Shown here: positions 9,198-19,205 of the stretch, one piece after another
How positions within the stretch are numbered: position 1 is the first letter of the stretch
Layout of the letters: each line of letters opens with the position of its first letter
Origin: Paulinella micropora
Taxonomy: Eukaryota > Cercozoa > Imbricatea > Euglyphida > Paulinellidae
Reading direction: 5' to 3'
Length of the DNA stretch: 64,000 nucleotides
NCBI GenBank assembly: GCA_019918135.1
Contig: WBZZ01006894.1
Location: 1 to 64,000 of the forward strand
The notes under the pieces: generated by a model
What the model was told of the DNA's origin: nothing
What the model saw: the letters and a program-made list of their open reading frames with translations, nothing else
The model's database searches: none
Translations under genes and position numbers: made by a program

Positions 9198-9950
9198 CTT
9201 TCTGTGCACACTCTATGCCTTTTTTTTCCTGGCCAGCAACACTTTCTTTTCGGCTGTTTCTAGGCGGCCGGTAGAGGGGAAGAGAGGCACAAAACAAATT
9301 TAAAGGAGAGAGGGGGAAGGGGGAAAAAGGGGGCGCACCAATCCTCCCCGTCGAGGGGGGCGGGAGAGGGAAGGGGCAAGGAAGCGGAATGGAAAGGGGG
9401 GGGGGGCGCCCGGCATGGGGGGGGGGGGGGGCTTAGTTGAGGCGTTTCATGCATTTTTTTTGTAGCTTCTGCGCTCTTCCCCTCCCCCCTTGCCCTTCCC
9501 CTGTTCTTTGAGCCCCCCGGGCTCAGGGGGCTCGGAGGGAGGGAGGAAGAAAAAAGAAGGGGGGGGGCACCCCCCCCCGAGCCTTCCTTTTAGCCCTCGC
9601 TAGTCAGAAGACAGTGAGTGGGAGAGAAAAGGGGGGGGGAGGAGAGCACGAATTGTCTTAGTCCTCCGTCTGAGAACAGGGAGTGGGAGAGGGAAGGGGA
9701 AGGGTAGGGGCGCGCGAAGAATGTACAAGAAAGAATTAGTAAAGAAATCCCTGACAAAGTTTTAATTTTGGCACTGAGAACCAAGAGACGGAGAGCCAAG
9801 GGGCAGGGAGAGGGGCAAGCACGATCTGTCTTTGCTCTCCCCCTCCATCCCCCATCTGAGAGCAGGGAGCGGGAAAGGGAAGCAGAGCGCGCCAAAAAGT
9901 GTAAAATACGCTGAATTAAAGATCGACAAAGTCTTACACTCGGCACTGAG
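8478..9950. repeat. Direct segmental duplication, copy 1
   Basis: This segment matches 17595-19205 at very high identity, covering the fibre-like gene, its 5' flank and several repeat modules beyond it. The two copies differ mostly by gains or losses inside repeat modules. Copy spacing is about 9.1 kb, same orientation. The shared flank shows that duplication happened after the repeats were in place. Confidence 0.8.
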
Positions 9951-10105
9951 AACCAAGAAAGGGAGAGGAAGGAGGCAGGGGCACCGTAGCTAGTCGTTAT
10001 TAAAGTTGTTCTTACAAATCTACTTGGACGAGTCTTGTCTGGGGCCGAAGCACCTCCAAATTTTCGCACCATTGAGTGGGCCCAGCAAGTTCGGGCAGGT
10101 TAAGT
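9198..10105. repeat. Repeat mosaic
   Basis: Up to about 9250 is the 5' flank of the broken fibre-like copy. Then come F-like sequence (about 9275-9310), a G-run palindrome (9395-9412), an E module in reverse (9432-9472), a double-hairpin element (about 9505-9585) and two A modules in reverse (about 9730-9800 and 9905-9970). From about 9985 to 10105 is unique 3' flank of the F-box/LRR gene, with an AATAA-like motif on the minus strand near 10000. No gene seen. Confidence 0.6.
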
Positions 10106-10840
10106 TTAGGGCATGTCAGTGCACTGCGAAAAATCCAGGGTGAACCTTTGGCGGCATTTGAAGCCAAGCGGTACGGTAAAGCTCTGTAAACTCGGGCACC
10201 GTGAAAAAATCACCACGAGCTCTTTGAGATCCCAGCCGTCGGGCATAGAGAAATCCTGCAAGAGCGGCAGATCTTGGAAGCGAAACTCTGCCTTTTGGCA
10301 CCGTATGTTTTTAGGTAGCTGGATGGTCCTGAGCTTGCTACAATCGCGTGTTACTAGTTTTAGCAAACTGGAGATATGCCAAATGGCGCTCTCTAAACAA
10401 AGGCTGCGAAGATTATCTAATCTCATTAAACTTAGTTTTGCCTCCGTGCACTTAAGTTGGGGCAGAATAAAATTCTTCACCTGTCTACATTTGTAAACAA
10501 CGGCATCCAACGTTTCTGGGCTGGGGTTGTTCGACAAGTAAACCTGTTCTAGCAGGTGACAGCTCATGATTTTTAGGGTAAGATCCTTCATCGTCGTTTG
10601 GTCTGGACAGAGCAAGAGGGTTTTGATGTCACTATTACAGAGCCAAACAATCAGGCTGACCCCCGCGGCTAGAATCTTTAGGTCTGCCCCCTCTGCTTCC
10701 TCGCTGGCGGGTAAAACTAGCTCGCGGAGTTCATGTAAAGTATCGAAGACGAAGTTCGCTGTTTGGCACTGCAATCGGTTCGGTAACTTGATTTTGGCTA
10801 GTTGGCTGCAGGACTGCCGGTCGTAACGTTGGGTTGACAC
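10106..10840 (-). CDS. F-box/LRR protein, downstream frame
   Basis: Open frame of about 240 codons that continues the homology begun in the frame at 10731-11621; there is no ATG at its head. It holds irregular LRRs: LHELRELVLPASEEAEG, LLEQVYLSNNP, QVKNFILPQLKC, LRSLCLESAIW, KLRTIQLPKNI and SLQSFTVPLGF. The same order of repeats, including a CSQLAKIKLP-type motif at the head, occurs in the downstream frame of the paralogue at 21358-23060. Either the gene is broken once, or the two parts are linked by an unusual expression step, or the sequence holds an error. Confidence 0.6.
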   Translation of the reverse strand: MSTQRYDRQSCSQLAKIKLPNRLQCQTANFVFDTLHELRELVLPASEEAEGADLKILAAGVSLIVWLCNSDIKTLLLCPDQTTMKDLTLKIMSCHLLEQVYLSNNPSPETLDAVVYKCRQVKNFILPQLKCTEAKLSLMRLDNLRSLCLESAIWHISSLLKLVTRDCSKLRTIQLPKNIRCQKAEFRFQDLPLLQDFSMPDGWDLKELVVIFSRCPSLQSFTVPLGFKCRQRFTLDFSQCTDMP

Positions 10841-11621
10841 AGGTTAGGGGTAGCGCCGCGCTTACCTCGACTTTCTGCAGGCTTGGGCACCCGTCTGCTT
10901 CCAGGGTAAGGCCGTCCGAGACCGCACCCTCTTCGTAGGCGGGGTTTTGACTGAAAACAAACCGTTTCAGATCCTTGCACCCGGACAACTTAATAGCGTT
11001 CTGCTCCGACAGCCAGAGCCTGAGGTGCACTAAGCAAAGGTCCTCACAGAGTTCTGTGCGTACGGCCAGCTTCTCCCCCTTTCTTAGCTCAAGCTTTAGG
11101 TTGTGCAAGCACAGGTGTTTGATGCTTGGATAATCATAGCGCGTGGCAAAAGGAAAGTAGTCCCCATTCTCCGTGGTCAGCATCGTGTGCTTGTTCTCGT
11201 TGGACGCGTCGTCCCCAGACAGGGCTAGACTTCGTAGCTCTGGCTTGGTTGGAGTTTCTTCCTTGTACCTCGTGCGCAACACGTAAGAAACCGCCGATTT
11301 TACAGCGGTCCAATAGTCGCGTTTTGTCCTGCTGCAAGGTTCGGGAACGGGCAGAGGGGTTAGACGTATTTTGCTGTCCTTCGCGATCTGGCGGACAAGT
11401 TCCGCCTGGTTACTGTCTAGGAATAAGTTTGATAATGTTCTGTATTCATAAAAGCGAAGCAGCATGCCAGCCATCAACGCAGCCCCCCTTTGGTCGCCTA
11501 GCTGTCTTGCCGGGTAGTTGGGGTTCGTTGCATACAGCAACGCCTCGGCTGCTGGTGTAAGGTAGTCGGTTGTTAGCTGCTCGCAAAGTTCTTCAGGGAG
11601 ATCGAAAATTATGTGCGACAT
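10731..11621 (-). CDS. F-box-like/LRR protein, upstream frame
   Basis: ATG at 11619-11621; 296 codons. The N-terminus (IIFDLPEELCEQLTTDYLTP) looks like a diverged F-box, the adaptor motif that binds SKP1 in ubiquitin ligases. Residues about 55-150 share a conserved middle region with the paralogue at 21358 (LRFYEYRTL, LTPLPVPEP, YWTAVKSAV). LRRs follow (IKHLCLHNLKLEL, LRLWLSEQN, LKRFVFSQNP, LQKVEVSAAL). The last residues depart from LRR character where this frame overlaps the next. Giant viruses often carry such genes in families; substrate recognition for host ubiquitination is an inference. Confidence 0.65.
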   Translation of the reverse strand: MSHIIFDLPEELCEQLTTDYLTPAAEALLYATNPNYPARQLGDQRGAALMAGMLLRFYEYRTLSNLFLDSNQAELVRQIAKDSKIRLTPLPVPEPCSRTKRDYWTAVKSAVSYVLRTRYKEETPTKPELRSLALSGDDASNENKHTMLTTENGDYFPFATRYDYPSIKHLCLHNLKLELRKGEKLAVRTELCEDLCLVHLRLWLSEQNAIKLSGCKDLKRFVFSQNPAYEEGAVSDGLTLEADGCPSLQKVEVSAALPLTCVNPTLRPAVLQPTSQNQVTEPIAVPNSELRLRYFT

Positions 11622-13092
11622 TTTTTGTCAAAACTCGGTCTTTTTTTACAAACCAAAAGCAGAGGGGGGGGGGGCAAGGCAACAGATAAGTGTGTGAGCC
11701 CCGACCCCTCTCCTAAAAACGATACTCATCTGAAAACGGGGAGCGGGAGAAGGAAGAGGCAGGGGGGCAGGGAGGGGGCAGGGGGGCCCGCCAAGAAACT
11801 GCAAAAAAAGTTTTTTTAATTAAAACTCGACAAAGTCTTACACTTGACACTGAGAACTAGGAGAGGGAGAGGAGAGGAGAAGAGGGAGGGGGTCGCGCCA
11901 AGAAAGCGCGAAAAGGAATTTTCCATTAAAACTTGAAGATCTTACACGTGGCACTCAGAACTAAGAGCTTCTGCGCTCTCCCCCTTGCCCTTCCCCTGTT
12001 CTTTGAGCCCCCCGGGCTCAGGGGGCTCAGGGGGAGGGAAGAAGAAAGAAAGGGGGGGGGGAGCGCCCCCCTCCCCTGGCCTGTCTCTGACTACAAATCC
12101 GTCTAAATCATACGACGAGTGACTTCTCTAATGAGGCGACGCACTCTCTAAGACAGAAAGGCAAGGCCCCCCAAGCCCCCCCCCCGTCTGAGAACGGGAA
12201 GAGGAACGGAGGAGAGGGCGTGCCAAGAAAGTACGAAAAAGAATTTTGGAGAGGGAAGAGGAAGAGGAGGGGGGAAAGCACGATCTGTCTTTGCCCCCCT
12301 ATCTGAAAACGAGGAGCGGGAGAGGAAAGGGGGAGGCGGGCTTAGTGGAGGAGTTTCATGTATTTTTTTTGTAGGCGCCATTCTCCTCCCCCTGCCTTTT
12401 TAGCCCCCAGGGCTCAGAAGGGCGGGGGGCAGAGCCGGCCCAGCCGGAAGGCGCTCTGGTGAAAGGGGGGGGGGGCGGTAGTTTTTCCGGGGAAACACAC
12501 ACAAAGGCAATTTGGCGACAAATTTCATTCGAGAAGCGGGAAAGAGAAAAAACAGAGTGTTCGCCAAGGAGTGTATGAGAAAGGCGCCGGGGAAGGGGGG
12601 AGAGAAGGGGGGGGGGGGGGGAGGGGAGGGGGGACATGAAAAAACTTGTCATTTGCGCAAAAAAAAATTTAGTGCGCGGTTTTTTTTTCCGCGGGAAAAC
12701 ATTTGATTTATGTTACCCCGCGGAATGAGACCGGAGCGGCCCCAGCCAAATTTGGCGCAAAATCTTGCTGTTTTGCCTGGGGCGCGTGATACGGCCGAAA
12801 AAGGCAATGCCCCCCGAGTTTTCCGACGGAACTGCCTTTTTTTAGCCATATCACGTCCAAAATTTAATCATATCTATTAACAGAGGAAGAGTTTTGTGTC
12901 CCCCCCGACAGCCTGTGCTTGCAGGTGTGTCTCTCCCGCGCCGCCCCCCCCCCGCCCCTCCCTCCCGGAGTCTTTCAAGGTGCCTCGCGGGCAGAAATCA
13001 ATAAGGCTAGATCCCGGTTGGTTCTTCCGTGCCGAGAAGAAGGCAGAAACACATCTCTCTGCTCCCAATAGAAGCAAACAAAAGACAAGGAA
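11622..13092. repeat. Repeat mosaic with a B composite repeat
   Basis: AT-rich 5' flank of the F-box gene to about 11660, then A modules in reverse (about 11700-11965), a double-hairpin element (about 11995-12075), the small-family C-terminal remnant (12108-12165), A-like sequence, an E module in reverse (12337-12376) and a B composite repeat (about 12470-12870). From 12880 to 13092 is unique sequence leading to the kinase fragment; I see no separate gene in it. Confidence 0.6.
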
Positions 13093-13957
13093 ATGCTTTG
13101 GGCGGGGGGTTGCACAGACAAGGTGCCCTGCCGAGCCACCAGGCATTACGCGCTGGCAATTGTGCAATGTTGTCTTGAGGTGACGCGCAGGCCGCTTGCG
13201 CGGCCTGAAGGTAAAGAAGGAAGGGAGAGGGGGGGGGGGGGGCGCGGGGGGCCTGCCCCCCGGGCGCGGCGTCTTGGGCTTGCTGCGGTACGGGTTCCTA
13301 CGAGCCCGCCGCACCGTTCCCAGCTTGATGCCTGAGCCGGTCGACAAGAAGTATAAGGAACACTGGCAAAAACGCGCAGATTCGTTGCTGATCTTACAAA
13401 CTCTGTGGCCCAGGGCGCAAGGCGACACACTGTACAAGCTCTGCCAGACCTCCGCCGTAGCGCGCCTGCCGCAGATCCTCGTGCTACTAGAACGTATCGT
13501 GTCCGCAATGCACGCGGCCGGTTTCACGCACGGAGATATCCATGCCTATAATATTCTAGTACAAGCGGACACCGTGACCCTTATTGATTATGACACAGCC
13601 AAGCCCGCCTGTGCCGACAGTACCTTTCGAGATTACCTAGCGCTAGCAAGCCTGACGTTTAGGACCGGCCTGCCGCTGGTGCTGCAAAAGGTTTACCCAC
13701 AAGGTGGTGTACGCGATAGGCTGGCCGACCTCGACGAACTACTGTTCCCCAGTCAACACCTGCATATACTCGGAATTGATCCAAGCACGGCCGCCTACGA
13801 GACGGAATACCTCCTTCCTCCGCACGTGGTCCTTGAGCTGCTAGCGAAAACGACAGACCCGCGCGGATTCAGCGCAGTGTTAGCGCGGGCCGCCTCCGCT
13901 TGTGCCAGGCTACGTCTGCCACCCTCGTACAGTCAGCGAGAGTTGGGCTTATATTAA
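13093..13957 (+). pseudogene. Kinase-fold protein, broken paralogue
   Basis: Paralogue of the intact 600-aa kinase-like gene at 57942-59744. The start is conserved (MLWAGG at 13093), and from about 13270 the C-lobe is readable: LLRYGF, LLILQTLWP, the catalytic loop HGDIHAYNIL and the metal motif LIDYD, ending in a TAA at about 13957. The nucleotide-binding N-lobe is not represented; a GC-rich double-hairpin element (13189-13264) lies between the two homologous parts. Catalytic-loop Asp and Asn are kept. It is most likely inactive as a kinase. Confidence 0.75.
13189..13264. repeat. GC-rich double-hairpin element in the kinase remnant
   Basis: Hairpin 1 is AGGCCGCTTGCGCGGCCT (13189-13206). A purine-rich spacer with a G run follows, then hairpin 2, GGGGGGCCTGCCCCCC (13246-13261). 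The same architecture and the GCGCGGGGGGC string recur in the TnpB relic (36955-37731) and the broken kinase (57426-57476). It resembles the double-hairpin elements known from some fungal mitochondrial genomes in architecture only. Confidence 0.75.
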
Positions 13958-16741
13958 TAGCAAGATGAAGCCGAAAAGGCAATGCTTCCGAGTTTTCCGA
14001 CGGAACTGCCTTTCTTAGTCATATCACGCCCAAATTTTGATCATATCACGCCCCGCGGAAAAATACAAAAAAAAAGAATTTTTTTAATTAAAAGCTCGAC
14101 AAAGTCTTACACTTGGCACTGAAAACTAAGAGAGGGAGAGGGAGGGGGGGCGCGCCAAGAAAGTGCAGAAAAAAGTTTACGCTGAATTAAAACCCGACAA
14201 AGCCTTACACTTGACACTGAGAACTAGGAGGGGGAAAGGGAAGGGGGCAGAGCCGGCCCAGCCGGAGGGCGCTCTGGCGACGACGCGTGTCGAAACTCTG
14301 CCGCCAGCTGCGCCCCTCAAGGTGGAGGTGGCGTTGACAGAGATTTTATTGCAGCAGGCACCGACACCCAAGCCGCGGGGTAAAGAACTATCCAATCTTT
14401 TGCTTAATGCTGGCAAAATTGCGGCGTCCAGCTATCGTGCGATTTGTGAACGTGTATTACGAAGAAGACAGAGCTCTTCTCGTCCAGCCACAACGTGGTC
14501 GTCGATACCGGCCGGCCCCACGTTCTAGAAAAGGGGGGGCGGTAGTTTCTCCGGGGAAACACACATAAGACAATTTGACGACAAATTTCATTCACGAAAC
14601 GGTAAAGAGAAAAAGTCCAGTTCGCCAAGGAATGTATGAGAAAGGCGCCGGGGATGGGGAGGGGGGGGGGGGCGCCCCCCCCCCCTTTTTCTTCCCTTTT
14701 CCATTTCTTTCCCCTGCTTCCCCTTCTCTCCCCGCTCTCCCTTCTCTCCCCGCTCCCTCTTCTCGCCCCGCTCCCTCTTCTCTCCCCGCTCCCTCTTCGG
14801 GAGGGGGAACATGAAAAAACTTGTCATTTGCGCAACAAAAAAAAATTTAGTGCGCGGTTTTTTTTTCCGCGGGAAAACATTTGATTATGTTACCCCCGCG
14901 GAATGAAGCCGGAGCGGCCCGTTTACTTGGCGCAAAATCTTGCTGTTTTGCCTGATGCGCGTGATACGGTCGAAAAAGGCAATGCTTCCGAGTTTTCAGA
15001 GCGAACTGCCTTTTTCGGTCATATCACGTCCAAGGTTTGACCATATCACGCCCCGCGGGACAGTACAAAAAAAAGAGAATTTTTTTAATTAAAAGCTCAG
15101 GGGGCGCCCTGTCTAAGAACAGGGGACGGGAGAGCAAAGGGAGGGGGAGGGACAAGAAAGTACAAAACGAAATTTTTTAAATTAAATCTTGACGTTCTTA
15201 CACTTGGGCACTGAGGACTAGGAGAGGGAGAGGGAAGAGGCAGGGGACGGGCGCGCTAGGAATGTACAAAAAAATAATACTAAAAAAATCCCTGACAAAG
15301 GTTTAATCTTGGCACTGAGAACTAAGGAAAAAGGAAACACGATCTGTCATTGCCCCCATCTGAGCCCTCCCCTTTCCCTCCCCTGCTCCTTGAGCCCCCT
15401 GGGCTCAGGGGGTGTGAGAGGGGAGGGTGGCAGAAAGAATCTTTGCCTGCAGGGGGGGGGGGGCGCCCCGCCATGAACTCAGTGGCATCTTATTAGTTTT
15501 GTGTTCAGCTCTGCCCCCTGGTCTTTGAGCCCCCCGGGCTCAGGGGGTCGGGGGGAAGGGGGGATAGAGAGGAAGGGAGGCACAAGACAAATTTGAAGGA
15601 GAGGGGGGGGGGCGCCAAGAAAGTGCGAAAAAGATTTTTTAATGAAAGCTTGACGGTCTTACACTTGGAACTTGGACAGGGAGGGGGGGGGCTCAGGGGA
15701 GGGAGGAGAAGGGGGGTGTTGGCGGGCCGCTCGCTCAACCAGATCCCAATGTCCAGCGTCCGCCGCGCACGAATTGTCTAGTCCCCCGTCTGAGAACAGA
15801 AAGTAAGAAAGAGAAGGGGGAGGGTAGGTGCGCGCTAAGAATGTACAAAAAAAATTAATAAAATCCTGACAAGGTTGTAATCTTGGCACTGAGAACTAAG
15901 AGGAAAAGAAAGTGTAAAATACGCTGAATTAAAGCTCGACAAAGTCTTACATTTGACACTGAGAACTAGGAGAGGGAAGGGGGCAGAGCCGGCCCAGCCG
16001 GAAGGTGCTCTGGTGAAAGGGGGGGGAGTGGTAGTTTTTCCGGGGAAACACACACAAAGGCAATTTGGCGACAAATTTCATTCGAGAAGCGGGAAAGAGA
16101 AAAAACAGAGTGTTCGCCAAGGAATGTATGAGAAAGGCGCCGGGGAAGGAGGGGGGAGGGGGAAAAGAAGGGGGAGAAGAAGAGAAGGGGGGAGGGAGGG
16201 GGGGCGCCCCCCCCCCTTCTCTTCTCTTTTCCAGTTCTTTCCCCTGCTCCCCCTTCTCTCCCCGCTCTCTCCTCTCGCCCCGCTCCCTCTTCTCGCCCCG
16301 CTCCCTCCTCTCGCCCCGCTCTCTCTTCGGGGGGGGGGGGGGGGGGAGGGGAGGGGGGACATAAAAAAACTTGTCATTTGCGCAAAGAAAAAATTTAGTG
16401 CGCGGTTTTTCTTCCGCGGGAAAACATTTGATTTATGTTACCCCGCGGAATGAGGCCGGAGCGGCCCGTTCATTTGGCGCAAGATCTTGCTTTTTTGCCT
16501 GGGCGCGTGATACGGCCGAAAAAGGCAATGCTTCCGGGTTTTTCGACGGAACTGCCTTTTTTAGCCATATCAAGTCCAAAATTTGACCATATCACGCCCC
16601 GCGGGATAGTACAAAAAAAGAGAATTTTTTTAATTAAAAGCTCGACAAAGTCTTACACTTGGAACCGAAAACTATGAGTGGGAGAGGGTCTCTCCTAGGC
16701 GGCCGGTTTCGAGTTCTGCCCTGCTCTTTGAGCGCCCGGGC
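13958..16741. repeat. Repeat mosaic with two B composite repeats
   Basis: Stem-loop module and CATATCACG motifs (13970-14055); A modules in reverse (14085-14240), the segment 13990-14215 being almost identical to 20945-21160; a coding-like remnant (14278-14530); a B composite (14525-15060); A modules (15080-15320); F modules with GAGCCCCCTGGGCTC-type hairpins (about 15370-15600); A modules (15640-15970); another B composite (16015-16615) with an 18-19 G run near 16330; an A module (16630-16690); F-like sequence (16760-16830). No complete gene seen. Confidence 0.6.
14278..14530 (+). pseudogene. Coding-like remnant, unknown
   Basis: Plus-strand frames here read VEVALTEILLQQAPTPKPRG and NLLLNAGKIAASSYRAI, with a basic tail (LVQPQRGRRYRPAPRSRK) in another frame. 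The last 60 bp (CAACGTGGTCGTC to CCCCACGTTC, an AACGTGG/CCACGTT inverted repeat) recur near 6030-6075 and 36480-36525. No ATG or recognisable domain. It is a remnant, not an intact gene. Confidence 0.35.
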
Positions 16742-17137
16742 TCAGGGAGACGGGGAGGGGGGTAGAAGGGGAGGGGAAGCACAGGATAAATTTAAAGCAG
16801 AGAAGGGGGGGGGGCGCCAGGGAGAAGGGGAGCCCCCCTCGCCCAATGGCTGCCGAAGCTTTTCTTCCAAGGCGTGCAGATCGCGTTGCACCAGCTCCCT
16901 GTCCTCGCGTCTTTTTTGTATCACGTGCGCTCGCCCCTCGCGAGCGAGCTGGGTCTGCAAGCTCAAATTGTCGGAGGAGCTACAATGCTGCAGTAGCAAC
17001 GATCCATCGGGCTGGACTGTAGCCTGCAGCCGTCTTTCCCCCATGGCGAAAGGCTGAGGCATTGTGCCTTGAAACGTGCCCAGAACACTCATGTCCACAA
17101 CGGACAGCAACTCGCCCCTCGTCTCTGCTGCACTCAT
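16742..17137 (-). CDS. Small coiled-coil protein, C-terminus in repeat
   Basis: ATG at 17135-17137; 131 codons. Residues 1-60 (MSAAETRGELLSVVDMSVLG, then ERRLQATVQPDGSLLLQHC) contain a short beta-like QPDGSLLL segment; residues 60-97 form an amphipathic charged helix (AREGRAHVIQKRREDRELVQ). From about residue 98 the frame runs into G/C palindrome and F-module sequence and becomes Pro/Ser-rich, so the natural C-terminus was probably replaced by the repeat. Family not recognised. It sits next to the fibre-like gene at 17458-18381, and the QPDGSLLL piece is like the DGRVRL strand of that protein, so a related tail-fibre chaperone or stalk role is possible but unproven. Confidence 0.5.
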   Translation of the reverse strand: MSAAETRGELLSVVDMSVLGTFQGTMPQPFAMGERRLQATVQPDGSLLLQHCSSSDNLSLQTQLAREGRAHVIQKRREDRELVQRDLHALEEKLRQPLGEGGSPSPWRPPPFSALNLSCASPPLLPPSPSP

Positions 17138-17457
17138 GTTTGTGTCGAACCAAATACAAAAAATTCTGCTCCAAGAAAAGCGACGGGCGCGGGGGGGCAG
17201 GGGGAGGGGGCGTCAGGAAAAGGGGAAAGGAGGGGGGAGGGGAAGAGAAGGAAAGATGGGGGGGGGCGCCCCCCCCCCTATCTTCCCCTTTCCATTTCTT
17301 TCCCCTGCTTCCCCTTCTCTCCCCGCTCCCTCTTCTCGCCCCGCGGAAAAGTACCAAAAAAAAAGAGAATTTTTTGAATTAAAAGATCGACACTCGAAAG
17401 TGATTAACAAAGTATTCAAGACTGTTTTTTTAATAACTGCTGCTACGAGCAGATCTT
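17138..17457. repeat. Micro-tandem and B-composite fragment
   Basis: The 5' flank of the small gene reaches about 17180. Then come a G-run/C-run palindrome, a short 18-bp micro-tandem and a CCGCGG stretch (about 17190-17395), a fragment of the B composite. About 17395-17457 is the 3' flank of the fibre-like gene with a TTATTAAAAAAAC motif on its coding strand. No gene. Confidence 0.5.
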
Positions 17458-18381
17458 TTAGGTCATGAACCAACGCAACACACCGAGGTCAAGCGTGGGC
17501 GACATTCTCCAGATATTGTTGTCCTCGTCCCGAAACGACCTTGGCACAAAGTTGCCCTGACTTAGCTGCTTAGGTGTAACGTTATCGCAGGTGACGCACA
17601 AGCGAACCCGCCCGTCCGTGCCTACTTCAAGACTTTCTTGTCGTATTGCAACGTTACTGAGATGAAGTGGAAAGAAGGTTCCCGGAGGAAAGGGGTACGT
17701 TACAACCTGCGCTGGGCGCCACGCCAAAGGCAGCTCCAGCAGAGTGCAGAAAGCTCCTATTCTTGTGTAGTTATTATTCTCTTTTGGGAGGTCCTTGACA
17801 TCCTCGAAACGCAGCAAGTCTTTGTCAAAGACCACGTGTCCCTCCAACATGCACAGCGGCCCCACCCTGCGACAGGCAACCCCTGTGCCGCTGTGCCCCC
17901 AGCGGGCGAGCTCGTTTGCTTCGATGGGCAGCAGGCGCGGCGTGCTCAACTTCCGCACTACACAGGCAAGCCTGGACGTCTCGAAGCGCAGTAACGCCAA
18001 CTCCTGGTCGCGCCCATCCCCCTGCCTTGGCAGCAGCTCCAGCCGCAGGCTCGGGGCTAGGATGGCCGACAGGTCGGCGCAGACCCGCAGTACGTTTGAG
18101 TCCGTTTCGATCGATCGGTAGGCCTCTTGCGCATAATCGCACGGATCCACCGCGCTCGGCAGAACAAGGCGGGCCCTGAAGCACCCGGCGCCCAACACAA
18201 AGGCGCTGCCGCTCAGCACTGCCGCGGGGCTCAGCTTCAGTCGCAACCAGCCGTCGGCTCCGTGCCTGTCGCGAGTCAAGTCGATCCGAAGTTCTGTGCG
18301 CACTTCCGCCCGCCGAAAATTCTTGCGGGCGGCCTCCTCTGCATTGCTAGCGTCGTCGGTAGTAGATGGTGCACTCCCCAT
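17458..18381 (-). CDS. Fibre-like protein with myristoylation-type N-terminus, 307 aa
   Basis: The start is taken at the ATG 18379-18381 (MGSAPST), not the GTG four codons upstream, because the paralogue at 41860-42576 starts MGAAPST. MGxxxS/T is an N-myristoylation-type signal. Residues about 25-125 form a beta-rich domain (RTELRIDLTRD, GWLRLKLSP). A helical stretch (QELALLRFETSRLA) leads to a C-terminal domain with ARWGHSGTGVACRRVG, LCMLEGHVVFD, LPLAWRPAQVVTYPFP and SLEVGTDGRVRLC. That pattern (roughness of treatment strand, LPxxxRP, then xVxxDGxxxL) is like the small trimeric beta domain ending many phage and viral fibres. Fibre or receptor-binding role is inference. A broken near-copy lies at 8440-9197. 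Confidence 0.7.
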   Translation of the reverse strand: MGSAPSTTDDASNAEEAARKNFRRAEVRTELRIDLTRDRHGADGWLRLKLSPAAVLSGSAFVLGAGCFRARLVLPSAVDPCDYAQEAYRSIETDSNVLRVCADLSAILAPSLRLELLPRQGDGRDQELALLRFETSRLACVVRKLSTPRLLPIEANELARWGHSGTGVACRRVGPLCMLEGHVVFDKDLLRFEDVKDLPKENNNYTRIGAFCTLLELPLAWRPAQVVTYPFPPGTFFPLHLSNVAIRQESLEVGTDGRVRLCVTCDNVTPKQLSQGNFVPRSFRDEDNNIWRMSPTLDLGVLRWFMT

Positions 18382-19205
18382 CTTTCTGTGCACACTCTAT
18401 GCCTTTTTTTTCCTGGCCAGCAACACTTTCTTTTCGGCTGTTTCTAGGCGGCCGGTAGAGGGGAAGAGAGGCACAAAACAAATTTAAAGGAGAGAGGGGG
18501 AAGGGGGAAAAAGGGGGCGCACCAATCCTCCCCGTCGAGGGGGGCAAGAGAGGGAAGGGGTAGGGGCGCGCTTCGCCGGTGTACAAGAAAGAATTAATAA
18601 AAATCCCTGACAAAATTTTAATCTTGGCACTGAGAACTAAGAGAGGGAGAGCGAAGGGATATGGGAGGGGAGAAGCACGATCTGCCTTCCTCCCCCCCCC
18701 CGTCTGAGAACAGAGAGCGGGAGAGGGAAGGGGCAAGGAAGCGGAATGGAAAGGGGGGGGGGCGCCCGGCATGGGGGAGGGCTTAGTTGAGGCGTTTCAT
18801 GCATTTTTTTTGTAGCTTCTGCGCTCTTCCCCTCCCCCCTTGCCTTTCCCCTGTTCTTTGAGCCCCCCGGGCTCAGGGGGCTCAGAGGGAGGGAGGAAGA
18901 AAAAAGAAGGGGGGGGGCCCCCCCCCCCCGAGCCTTCCTTTTAGCCCTCGCTAGTCAGAAGACAGTGAGTGGGAGAGGGAAGGGGAAGGGTAGGGGCGCG
19001 CGAAGAATGTACAAGAAAGAATTAGTAAAGAAATCCCTGACAAAGTTTTAATTTTGGCACTGAGAACCAAGAGACGGAGAGCACGATCTGTCTTTGCTCC
19101 CCCCCTCCATCCCCCATCTGAGAGCAGGGAGCGGGAAAGGGAAGCAGAGCGCGCCAAAAAAGTGTAAAATACGCTGAATTAAAGATCGACAAAGTCTTAC
19201 ACTTG
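17595..19205. repeat. Direct segmental duplication, copy 2
   Basis: Counterpart of 8478-9950, same orientation. It contains most of the intact fibre-like gene, its 5' flank, an F-like segment, A modules, an E module in reverse (18782-18822), a double-hairpin element (about 18860-18935) and two more A modules. This copy is about 140 bp longer, chiefly because of an extra A module near 18570-18715. Confidence 0.8.

Noticed and set aside
16560-16600. Mimivirus-type early promoter AAAATTGA
   Set aside because: The repeats contain AAAATTTGA, one base longer, inside repeats and not consistently ahead of genes.
8478-19205. Long terminal repeats of a retro-element
   Set aside because: The direct duplication contains a gene and older repeats, has no TG...CA ends, and no reverse transcriptase or integrase reading lies between the copies.
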